Part shown: one piece after another, positions 1 through 5,276 of the stretch | How positions within the stretch are numbered: the first letter of the stretch is position 1 | How the letters are laid out: each line of letters begins with the position of its first letter | NCBI GenBank assembly: GCA_016929815.1 | Contig: JAFGIC010000531.1 | Coordinates: 1 to 5,276, forward strand | Source of the DNA: Deltaproteobacteria bacterium | GTDB taxonomy: Bacteria; Desulfobacterota; DSM-4660; Desulfatiglandales; HGW-15 | Direction of reading: 5' to 3' | Length of the DNA: 5,276 nucleotides | Program-made: the position numbers and the translations under genes | The notes under the pieces: generated by a model | Seen by the model: the letters and a program-made list of their open reading frames with translations, nothing else | Database searches by the model: none | What the model was told of the DNA's origin: nothing

Positions 1-1
1 A

Positions 2-931
2 ATCGGGATACTGGCGCCTGTATTATTAATCCTGGAAATGGGCGCGATGCCGATTCTGTTTTCTCTCGGATTAATATTTGCGGCCTTGATATGGTACAGG
101 TATTATGTGAAAGACAGGATCGAGAGAAACGGTGCAATCTATAACGTCTTTGAAAGGCTTGGACGCAGAAGCTGTGAGGGCCTCGACAGTGAGCTAAGGG
201 CGATATTAAAAGAAAAGGGTTTGCGCAAGGAAGACCCCTTTGATGAAATAGTAACGAAAAGCATGATTATTGACCTCAAGGAGAGGTCTGAGTTTGAAGA
301 TATTGTTAAAGACGTTTCAAGACTTTTGTCCGATAAGCTTCCCTTTACAACCACAGAGATTGCGACTCAAATCCTCGAAGGCACAAGAATAGGCGCAACG
401 CCTGTGACCCGGGGGGTCGCATTGCCGCATTTCAGATCCGAAGGGATAACCGCCCCTGTTATGTTGCTGGTTCGATCAAAGGAAGGGGTTGCAATAAAGG
501 CATATAACCCTTTAACGGCGCAGGAGGAAGATGCCCGGACAGTAAACGCAATCTTTTTTCTGGTCAGCCCGGAAGACAATCCTGCCCAGCATCTGAGGAT
601 ACTTGCACAGATAGCAGAGAGGGTTGATGACGAAAATTTTATGAAAGAGTGGTTCAGCGCGAAAAACGAGCAGGAGCTGAAGGAAGCCCTTCTGCGTAAT
701 GAAAGGTTTCTTTCCCTGGTCGTGAGAGAAGATGACATGACCGGTCAGCTTGTCAATAAATCAGTAAGGGATATTTCCCTTCCTGAAGGCTCGCTTATAG
801 CAATGATAAACAGAGACGATAATATTATAATACCTAAAGGAGACACGATATTAGATAACAGGGACAGACTAACAATAATCGGGGATCCGAAAAGCATCGA
901 TTTGATCAGGAGGAGGTTTTCTGAAGGCTGA
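2..931 (+). CDS. C-terminal part of APC-type permease fused to PTS EIIA-like and TrkA-C domains (5' partial)
   Basis: The reading frame is open from the first bases of the window, so the true start lies upstream. The ATG at 38 is internal: the codons before it (IGILAPVLLILE) continue the hydrophobic stretch. Numbering from that Met, residues 1-23 complete a last membrane segment ending in WYRYYVKDR, followed by a cytoplasmic linker (about 24-95). A PTS EIIA type-2 (fructose/mannitol-like) domain spans about 96-228, with the GVALPH motif and its phosphorylatable His131, plus the usual second His185 in NPAQHLRIL. A TrkA-C/RCK_C domain covers about 229-297 (GSLIAMINRDD, then DRLTIIGD). Known members of this architecture are amino-acid/cation transporters of the APC superfamily whose soluble tail is thought to gate transport. 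The substrate cannot be told because the transport domain is outside the window. The next gene starts 145 bp downstream. Domain calls are firm; the APC assignment of the missing part is inference. Confidence 0.82.
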   Translation: MGILAPVLLILEMGAMPILFSLGLIFAALIWYRYYVKDRIERNGAIYNVFERLGRRSCEGLDSELRAILKEKGLRKEDPFDEIVTKSMIIDLKERSEFEDIVKDVSRLLSDKLPFTTTEIATQILEGTRIGATPVTRGVALPHFRSEGITAPVMLLVRSKEGVAIKAYNPLTAQEEDARTVNAIFFLVSPEDNPAQHLRILAQIAERVDDENFMKEWFSAKNEQELKEALLRNERFLSLVVREDDMTGQLVNKSVRDISLPEGSLIAMINRDDNIIIPKGDTILDNRDRLTIIGDPKSIDLIRRRFSEG

Positions 932-1076
932 TGTCTTTGAAGATTTATGAATTGAAATGTTTAATCCCCAAGTTGTTTATGACCTCATCTTGCCGCAATC
1001 ACATCAAAAAATCTCGATTAAAGTTTTTCTTTTAAAAGACCGATAAACATCCTGTTGATCAAGGATAAGGTTTTAT

Positions 1077-1955
1077 ATGCATGCACATAAAACAAAATCT
1101 GTTGAGAGGATTGTTGCCTCCATTTCAGGATTGCCCCCTTTCCCGGAGGTGGCAAGACGAGTACTGGAGTTGTCCAGGGACCCGGATATAAGCAATAAGG
1201 AGATCGCGGAGGTCCTTAAATATGATGATGCGATTACTGCTAACTGCCTGAAATTATGCAATTCCAGTTATTACAGCCTCAGCGTGAAGGTCTTTTCCAT
1301 GCACCAGGCAGTCAACATGCTTGGACTGAAAAATATCATAATGATAGCCCTTGCAAGTACGAAAAGCCTCTCGGCCTATGCAAAGGCCCAGCAGAAATAC
1401 TGCATGACAAAGGGCGAATTGTGGAGGCACAGCGTTACCACCGCGATTATATCTCAGCTTCTCCTTAAATACGCAAATATGAATGAGGATTCAATCCTGT
1501 TCACCGCGGCCCTGCTGCATGATTTCGGAAAGATTGTCCTTGATCAGTATATGGAAGGCGATGTAGAGAACCTTGTTGAATTGACTCAGAAGGAAGGTGT
1601 GTCCCTGTTGGATGCGGAAAAAGAGGTGTTCGGCATTGATCACGCTGAGCTTGGCGGACTTATCGCCGAGGAATGGAATTTCCCTTCCATGCTTGTCAAT
1701 TCCATAAGGAATCACCATCATGAGATATCGTCCGACCATATCCCCAATGTCGAATCATGGGTACGATTGAGCAACCTTGTATTTTACCTCAGCTTTTCAA
1801 AATTAACCCAGTCTTATCACAAGGGCATTATGTGTGGGATAGATCCCAATGTCCTTTCCCGTTACAGGTTAAAGTCAGAGGATATCGATGCGGTTATCAA
1901 GGCCCTGCCGGCTGAGATAAGAAAAACAGAGGCTATGCTGAAGATAGCCTTTTAG
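1077..1955 (+). CDS. HDOD domain signalling protein
   Basis: This 292-residue protein is essentially one HDOD domain, a non-catalytic relative of HD-GYP phosphodiesterases found in bacterial signalling. The N-terminal part has the typical LPPFPEVARRVLEL (19-32), the IAEVLKYDDAITANCLKLCNS helix pair (43-63) and the AVNMLGLKNI segment (78-87). The HD-like part has H118, LLHDFGK (146-152, with H148 and D149), DHAELGGLIAEEW (188-200) and an HHH run at 213-215. No GYP motif, receiver, GGDEF or other output domain is attached. The start is the only possible one nearby: an in-frame TGA lies at 1056-1058 and AAGG at 1067-1070 is spaced 6 nt from the ATG. Family members act as adaptors in motility, stress or regulatory pathways; the partner here is unknown. 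It is flanked by unrelated genes, so context gives no role. Enzyme activity should not be assumed despite the retained HD pair. Confidence 0.9.
   Translation: MHAHKTKSVERIVASISGLPPFPEVARRVLELSRDPDISNKEIAEVLKYDDAITANCLKLCNSSYYSLSVKVFSMHQAVNMLGLKNIIMIALASTKSLSAYAKAQQKYCMTKGELWRHSVTTAIISQLLLKYANMNEDSILFTAALLHDFGKIVLDQYMEGDVENLVELTQKEGVSLLDAEKEVFGIDHAELGGLIAEEWNFPSMLVNSIRNHHHEISSDHIPNVESWVRLSNLVFYLSFSKLTQSYHKGIMCGIDPNVLSRYRLKSEDIDAVIKALPAEIRKTEAMLKIAF
1928..1953 (+). terminator. possible intrinsic terminator overlapping the HDOD stop codon
   Basis: A perfect 7-bp inverted repeat, AGGCTAT at 1930-1936 and ATAGCCT at 1944-1950, has a 7-nt loop. It can extend by one G-U and one A-U pair. A short T run (1950-1953) and an AT-rich tail follow. 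It sits in the last codons of the HDOD gene, with the TAG at 1953-1955, and just upstream of the promoter of the next operon. The stem has only three or so G-C pairs and the T run is short, so termination may be weak. Confidence 0.4.
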
Positions 1956-1982
1956 TATATCCCCAGCAAAGACAAATGTTTC

Positions 1983-2012
1983 TTGACATAAAATCTACTA
2001 TTTTTGTATAAG
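1983..2012 (+). promoter_or_regulatory. sigma-70-type promoter of the flx-like operon
   Basis: A perfect -35 hexamer, TTGACA at 1983-1988, is followed after 18 nt by TATAAG at 2007-2012, a 5-of-6 match to the -10 consensus. The spacer is AT-rich and contains a T run. Transcription would begin near 2019-2020, giving a leader of about 55 nt before the ATG at 2075. The position, in the only sizeable gap before a tightly packed four-gene set, fits an operon promoter. It was read by eye and not scored against a matrix. Confidence 0.65.
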
Positions 2013-2024
2013 CTATCCTTATGA

Positions 2025-2036
2025 TTTATTAATAAA
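2025..2036. promoter_or_regulatory. 12-bp perfect palindrome, candidate operator
   Basis: TTTATTAATAAA is identical to its reverse complement and lies a few bases downstream of the predicted transcription start, where a repressor could act. It does not match the Rex (TTGT...ACAA) or FNR/CRP (TTGAT...ATCAA) patterns. The stretch is very AT-rich, so a chance palindrome is quite possible. Confidence 0.25.
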
Positions 2037-2061
2037 ATATGACTATTCAGTAAAGTAGAAC

Positions 2062-2066
2062 AGGAG
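2062..2066 (+). promoter_or_regulatory. ribosome binding site of the MvhD-like gene
   Basis: AGGAG lies 8 nt before the ATG at 2075. It is the strongest Shine-Dalgarno match among the operon's genes and fixes the start of the first one. Confidence 0.75.
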
Positions 2067-2074
2067 CCCTTAAA

Positions 2075-2506
2075 ATGAATGAATGGCAACCTAAGATCAC
2101 TACCTTTCTGTGTAATTGGTGCAGTTACGGTGCCGCAGACCTTGCAGGCGTCAGCCGGTTCCAGTATCCCCCGTTTTTCAGGATCATCCGCGTGCCCTGT
2201 TCTGCCCGCATAAGCCCCAAGTTCATCCTGGCTGCCTTTAGGCATGGGTCTGACGGGGTGTGGATATCAGGCTGCCACCCCGGTGACTGCCACTATCTGG
2301 AGGGGAACTACTATGCAAGGAGAAAATTCGCCATGCTGAAGGGTCTCCTGGAGCATATAGGCATTGAGCCGGGCAGGCTGAATTTCTCCTGGATCTCATC
2401 TGCGGAGGCCACCAAATTTGCGGAGACCGCAAAGATAGTTGCGGATCAGGTAAAGGCCCTTGGCCCTGCAAGATATTTTATAAAGAAGAGGGCAGAGGTG
2501 GCATAA
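2075..2506 (+). CDS. flxD: MvhD/FlxD-like hydrogenase iron-sulfur (delta) subunit
   Basis: This 143-residue soluble protein is full length for the MvhD family, the small [2Fe-2S] subunit that passes electrons to HdrA. It has the complete signature: FLCNWCSYGAADLAG (11-25, C13 and C16), the IRVPCSARISP segment (38-48, C42), GSDGVWISGCHPGDCHY (58-74, C67 and C72) and the C-terminal WISSAEATKFAE (106-117). All five expected cysteines are present. In methanogens MvhD joins the Mvh hydrogenase to HdrABC. In many anaerobic bacteria the homologue FlxD joins a flavin-containing NAD(P)H oxidoreductase (FlxABC) to Hdr. The neighbours here are flavin/Fe-S subunits and no NiFe hydrogenase gene is visible, which favours FlxD. 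It is the first gene behind a good promoter, and its stop overlaps the next start by one base (TAATG), which suggests translational coupling. The family call is firm; the flx symbol rests on the gene neighbourhood. Confidence 0.9.
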   Translation: MNEWQPKITTFLCNWCSYGAADLAGVSRFQYPPFFRIIRVPCSARISPKFILAAFRHGSDGVWISGCHPGDCHYLEGNYYARRKFAMLKGLLEHIGIEPGRLNFSWISSAEATKFAETAKIVADQVKALGPARYFIKKRAEVA

Positions 2507-3456
2507 TGAAGGAATATACTGAGAAGATAAGGGAAACCGCCAAGAGTTTGCTTAAGGAAGGGAAGGTGGACATATTTATAGGCTACAGAAAGGGCACTGT
2601 ACCCATGATGAATGAACCCTTTGCCGTCTCGGATCCCGATAAGACCGACCTGCTGTACTGGGACAGCAATTGCGGCATGAATCTCTGCAATTACCTGACA
2701 AAGAGGACCGACCGGATAGGCATCATTGCCAATGGCTGCAATTCAAGGAACATTGTTACACACATAATAGAAAACCAGATAAAACGTGAACAGCTGTATA
2801 TCCTGGGCATACCGTGCACAGGCATGATAGACCCCAGGGCGGTAAGACGTGCCGTAAAATACAGGGAGATAACCGATGTAGAGGAGTCGAATGGAAGGGT
2901 TATTGTCAAGGGTGACGGGTTTGAGGAGACCTTTGAAAAAAAAGATGTCCTACAGAAAAATTGCGCTGAGTGCCTTCATAGAAATCCCGTCATATATGAT
3001 GAACTTGTCGCGGAAAAGGTCCCTGAACAGGAGGGCATTGAGACCTTCAGGGATGTAAAAAAGATTGAGGCTATGGGGAGCGATGAAAGGTGGGGATTCT
3101 TTACCAGGATGATCTCTTCATGCATCAGATGTTACGCCTGTCGCAATGCCTGCCCCTTATGCTACTGCACCACATGTTTTGTGGATGAGGCGCAGCCACA
3201 GTGGGTGGGCAAAAGTAACGATCCCACGGATACCATGACCTTTCATATACTGAGGGCCTTTCATTGCGCGGGCAGGTGCACGGATTGCGGGGCCTGCGAG
3301 AGGGCCTGTCCTATGGGAATAAACGTAAGACAGTTCACAAAGAAGCTGAACAAGGACGCCCTGGAACTCTTCTCATGGGAGGCAGGTATGAGGGAAGACC
3401 GGAGGCCGCCCATGGATGTATATAAAGTTGATGATTACAACGATTTTATAAGGTAG
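2506..3456 (+). CDS. FrhB/FdhB-like 4Fe-4S protein, FlxC-type electron-transfer subunit
   Basis: This 316-residue cysteine-rich protein has no signal peptide or membrane segment. The N-terminal half (about 1-170) resembles the coenzyme F420 hydrogenase/formate dehydrogenase beta-subunit fold, with C56, C61, IANGCNSRN (74-82, C78), LGIPCTGMI (100-108, C104) and CAEC (153-156). The C-terminal half holds two ferredoxin-type motifs. The first is expanded: C206, C209, C212 and C216-Pro, followed by C219, C221 and C224. The second is canonical: C258, C261, C264 and C268-Pro. At least two [4Fe-4S] clusters, probably more, are expected. Its likely job is to relay electrons between the flavin subunit encoded downstream and the MvhD-like protein upstream. 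By neighbourhood it corresponds to one of the two Fe-S subunits of FlxABCD, most likely FlxC; I leave the symbol empty because the B/C naming cannot be settled here. AGAGG at 2494-2498 precedes the ATG. An F420 or formate role is unlikely to follow from the similarity alone. Confidence 0.82.
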   Translation: MKEYTEKIRETAKSLLKEGKVDIFIGYRKGTVPMMNEPFAVSDPDKTDLLYWDSNCGMNLCNYLTKRTDRIGIIANGCNSRNIVTHIIENQIKREQLYILGIPCTGMIDPRAVRRAVKYREITDVEESNGRVIVKGDGFEETFEKKDVLQKNCAECLHRNPVIYDELVAEKVPEQEGIETFRDVKKIEAMGSDERWGFFTRMISSCIRCYACRNACPLCYCTTCFVDEAQPQWVGKSNDPTDTMTFHILRAFHCAGRCTDCGACERACPMGINVRQFTKKLNKDALELFSWEAGMREDRRPPMDVYKVDDYNDFIR

Positions 3457-3475
3457 CATTCATAAGGCAGATATT

Positions 3476-4513
3476 ATGACCGATAAAGTATTCTTAAAAA
3501 AGGACTGGGTTGAGGCATTAAAGGCGGCAAGGGATTCATTCAGGATCTTTGTCCCGGTCAGGGATGGGGATTTTCATAATTTCCATTCCCTTGAAGATTG
3601 GACAATACCCAATTTTGATTTTTTTAATACAAGGCTTTCTCCCAAGTCCATTGTATATCCGCAGTCAGAACGGATCTTCGAGTGCCTGAACGACCCGGAA
3701 GACCCGGGAAAGGGCATTTTAAAGGAGGCGCCCAAGGATTATCCGCCACAGGCCATAGTTGGCATCAGGCCCTGCGATGCCCATGCATTTCATATAGTAA
3801 AGAAAAACTTTGAAGGCCCTGAATACAGAGATCCATGGTGGATGCAGCGCTTTGAATCCACGGTCCTTGTCGGCCTCGGTTGCAATGCCCCCTGCCCCAC
3901 ATGTTTCTGCACCTCTGTTGGAGGGGGTCCTTTTCACGAGGAATACCTGGATGCCATACTCTTTGACCTCGGCGACAGATACCTTGCCAGGGGTCTGACA
4001 GAGAAGGGCGGGGAATTTATTTCAAAGATGAACGGGGGCAGCAGCGCTGATGAAAAATCGATTAAGGAGGCAAAGGGCCTTGTTGCCGAGGCTGAAAAAA
4101 AGGTCGTTTCAAGGCTTCCCTTCGATAAGATAGGTGAAAAGGAGGTTACGGGACTTTTTAATGCCCCCTTCTGGGAAGAAGCGGCCTTTTCCTGCATCAA
4201 TTGCGGCACATGCACATTTCTGTGTCCCACATGCTGGTGCTTTGATATACAGGACGAGGTATCTGGAAGGCAGGTTGACAGGATAAGGAACTGGGACACC
4301 TGCATGTCTCCGCTTTTTACACTTGAAGGGTCCGGTCATAATCCGAGGGATAAAAAATTCCAGAGATTTCGCCAGCGTTTTATGCACAAACTTAAATATT
4401 ATCCGGACAAATACAAAAACGGGGTCCAGTGCTCGGGCTGCGGCAGGTGCGTCCGTTACTGTCCGGTGAACATTGACATAAGAACTATTGCCGGTCTTAT
4501 GAACGAATTTTAA
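3476..4513 (+). CDS. 4Fe-4S dicluster protein, AsrA/sulfhydrogenase-beta (FlxB-type) family
   Basis: This 345-residue soluble protein belongs to the family of anaerobic sulfite reductase subunit A and sulfhydrogenase beta subunits. The N-terminal domain has the VGIRPCDAHAF segment (95-105) and a cysteine group at C136, C140, C143 and C145 (CNAPCPTCFC). The C-terminal dicluster domain starts with C240, C243, C246 and C250-Pro, then C253 and C255, followed by NWDTC (272-276), SGHNPRDKKFQRFRQR (286-301) and a second cluster at C319, C322, C325 and C329-Pro. Such subunits always partner an FAD/NAD(P) reductase, and that gene follows directly, 15 nt away. They carry electrons between the flavin and the other subunits. 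No sulfite reductase catalytic subunit or NiFe hydrogenase is present and an MvhD-like gene leads the operon, so this is best read as the FlxB-type subunit. AAGG at 3464-3467 supports the ATG, 19 nt after the previous stop. Confidence 0.85.
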   Translation: MTDKVFLKKDWVEALKAARDSFRIFVPVRDGDFHNFHSLEDWTIPNFDFFNTRLSPKSIVYPQSERIFECLNDPEDPGKGILKEAPKDYPPQAIVGIRPCDAHAFHIVKKNFEGPEYRDPWWMQRFESTVLVGLGCNAPCPTCFCTSVGGGPFHEEYLDAILFDLGDRYLARGLTEKGGEFISKMNGGSSADEKSIKEAKGLVAEAEKKVVSRLPFDKIGEKEVTGLFNAPFWEEAAFSCINCGTCTFLCPTCWCFDIQDEVSGRQVDRIRNWDTCMSPLFTLEGSGHNPRDKKFQRFRQRFMHKLKYYPDKYKNGVQCSGCGRCVRYCPVNIDIRTIAGLMNEF

Positions 4514-4515
4514 TC

Positions 4516-4521
4516 AGGGGG
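4516..4521 (+). promoter_or_regulatory. ribosome binding site selecting a TTG start
   Basis: AGGGGG lies 7 nt before TTG at 4529-4531. The previous gene's TAA (4511-4513) is in the same frame and no ATG or GTG lies between it and the TTG. The conserved N-terminus (NPYLPYPVRI) follows at once, so this site decides the start of the last gene. Confidence 0.75.
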
Positions 4522-4528
4522 TACTCAA

Positions 4529-5276
4529 TTGAAAAATCCGTATCTTCCATATCCCGTTCGAATAGATGATATAATTACAGAGACAGAGGATAAGAACCTC
4601 AAGACCTTCAGATTTGTCTTCCTTAATCCTGAGGATGAGAAGAATTTTGCATATACCCCCGGCCAGTTTGCAGAGCTTTCCATCGCAGGAAAGGGAGAGA
4701 TACCCATAGGCATAGCATCATCTCCCACTGAAAAGGGTTTTGTAAAATTCACGGTTAATAAGGTCGGTGTTGTTACAGGGCATCTCCATAATATGGGTGT
4801 CGGCGATATTATGGGCATACGGGGGCCGCTCGGGAACCGGTATCCCTGGGAGGAGATGGAAGGAAAGAACGTTGTGATCATAGGCGGCGGCTTTGCCTTT
4901 ACTACCCTGAGGTCCAGCATCATATACATGCTTCACCCTGATAATCGAACAAAGTTCAGGGATATTACGGTCGTATATGGCGCAAGAACTCCCGGGATGC
5001 TCCTTTACAAGGATGAACTGGCGGCCTGGGAAAAACGTGATGATATCAAGATGCATATCACCGTGGACGGGACAGATGATCCTGACTGGAAATACAATAA
5101 AGGATTTGTTCCAGCAGTAACCGAGCAGAAGATAACGAGTGCGGATAATGCCATCGCGCTTGTCTGCGGTCCCCCTGTTATGATAAAATTCACACAACCC
5201 GTACTTGAAAAATTGGGATTCCCGCCGGAAAGGATCATATTTTCCCTTGAGATGAGGATGAAGTGCGGGATAGGGA
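4529..5276 (+). CDS. flxA: FAD/NAD(P)-binding oxidoreductase, FlxA/AsrB/sulfhydrogenase-gamma family (3' partial)
   Basis: The first 249 residues of a ferredoxin-NADP reductase-type protein are present; the family is usually about 275-290 long, so some 30-40 residues are missing beyond the window. An FAD-binding beta-barrel (about 6-105) shows YTPGQFAEL (42-50), IPIGIASSP (58-66) and IRGPLGNRYP (97-106). The nucleotide-binding domain follows, with VVIIGGGFAFTTLRS (115-129), VVYGAR (148-153) and CGPPVM (213-218). The sequence ends at EMRMKCGIG, where C245 is the first ligand of the C-terminal [2Fe-2S] motif known in this family. The protein should oxidise NADH or NADPH and feed electrons to the Fe-S subunits encoded upstream; in FlxABCD-HdrABC this flavin subunit is the NAD(P)H entry point. 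Sulfhydrogenase gamma and AsrB are close relatives; the MvhD-like gene in the operon favours FlxA. NADH versus NADPH preference cannot be decided. The start is TTG, 15 nt after the previous stop. Confidence 0.85.
   Translation, partial: MKNPYLPYPVRIDDIITETEDKNLKTFRFVFLNPEDEKNFAYTPGQFAELSIAGKGEIPIGIASSPTEKGFVKFTVNKVGVVTGHLHNMGVGDIMGIRGPLGNRYPWEEMEGKNVVIIGGGFAFTTLRSSIIYMLHPDNRTKFRDITVVYGARTPGMLLYKDELAAWEKRDDIKMHITVDGTDDPDWKYNKGFVPAVTEQKITSADNAIALVCGPPVMIKFTQPVLEKLGFPPERIIFSLEMRMKCGIG

Noticed and set aside
979..996. Possible sigma-54 promoter (TGACCTCATCTTGCC) before the HDOD gene
   Set aside because: The TTGC part fits, but the invariant GG of the -24 element is TG here, so the match is not acceptable. 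No convincing sigma-70 promoter was seen in 932-1076 either.
1029..1038. CTTTTAAAAG palindrome between the permease and HDOD genes
   Set aside because: It is a self-complementary AT-rich string with no loop and no following T run, so it is not a terminator; a chance palindrome is likely in such sequence.
2020..2025. Alternative -10 element TATGAT
   Set aside because: It resembles the consensus, but no -35-like hexamer lies 16-18 nt upstream, whereas TATAAG at 2007 pairs with a perfect TTGACA.
1952..2471. Minus-strand open frames across the promoter and MvhD-like gene
   Set aside because: They run opposite the highly conserved MvhD family sequence, have low-complexity translations and no convincing ribosome binding site.
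4718..5197. 159-codon open frame on the minus strand
   Set aside because: It lies antisense to the well-supported FAD/NAD(P) reductase, its translation shows no recognisable domain, and a shorter overlapping minus-strand frame (4525-4929) looks equally artefactual.
3476..5276. Dissimilatory sulfite reductase (AsrAB) or sulfhydrogenase (HydBG) reading of the last two genes
   Set aside because: The families are related, but no AsrC or NiFe hydrogenase subunit is visible and an MvhD-like gene leads the operon, which fits an Flx module better. Sequence beyond the right edge could still change this.

Overview
The window carries six same-strand genes or gene parts from what looks like an anaerobic bacterium. 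The main evidence for anaerobiosis is a block of cysteine-rich redox proteins of the MvhD, FrhB/FdhB-like, AsrA/HydB-like and AsrB/HydG-like families. These are common in sulfate reducers, Nitrospirota-type bacteria and other strict anaerobes. The exact taxon cannot be fixed from the sequence; a Nitrospirota or Desulfobacterota member is a reasonable guess (inference).

Left part (1-1955). The window opens inside a gene whose C-terminal part reads as a last membrane segment, a PTS EIIA type-2 domain with its active-site histidine, and a TrkA-C (RCK_C) domain. This is the tail of an APC-type amino-acid permease with fused regulatory domains. After a 145-bp gap with no clear terminator or promoter comes a single-domain HDOD signalling protein. 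A possible small terminator hairpin overlaps its stop codon.

Right part (1956-5276). A 119-bp spacer holds a good sigma-70-like promoter (TTGACA, 18 nt, TATAAG), a 12-bp perfect palindrome just downstream of the expected transcription start, and a strong ribosome binding site. It drives a tightly packed operon of four genes: an MvhD/FlxD-like [2Fe-2S] protein, an FrhB/FdhB-like polyferredoxin protein, an AsrA/HydB-like dicluster protein, and an AsrB/HydG/FlxA-like FAD- and NAD(P)-binding reductase. The last gene begins with TTG and is cut off by the window end within its [2Fe-2S] cysteine motif.

This set matches FlxABCD, the NAD(P)H dehydrogenase module that in characterised anaerobes works with the heterodisulfide-reductase-like HdrABC in flavin-based electron bifurcation. 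The order here is D-C-B-A, with the MvhD-like subunit next to the promoter. No hdr gene lies upstream, so any HdrABC partner must be beyond the right edge or elsewhere. The proposed electron route is NAD(P)H to flavin in the last gene, through the many Fe-S clusters of the two middle subunits, to the MvhD-like protein and then to HdrA. The route is inferred from family knowledge. The two left-hand genes show no functional link to it. I found no RNA gene, CRISPR array, insertion sequence or long repeat.
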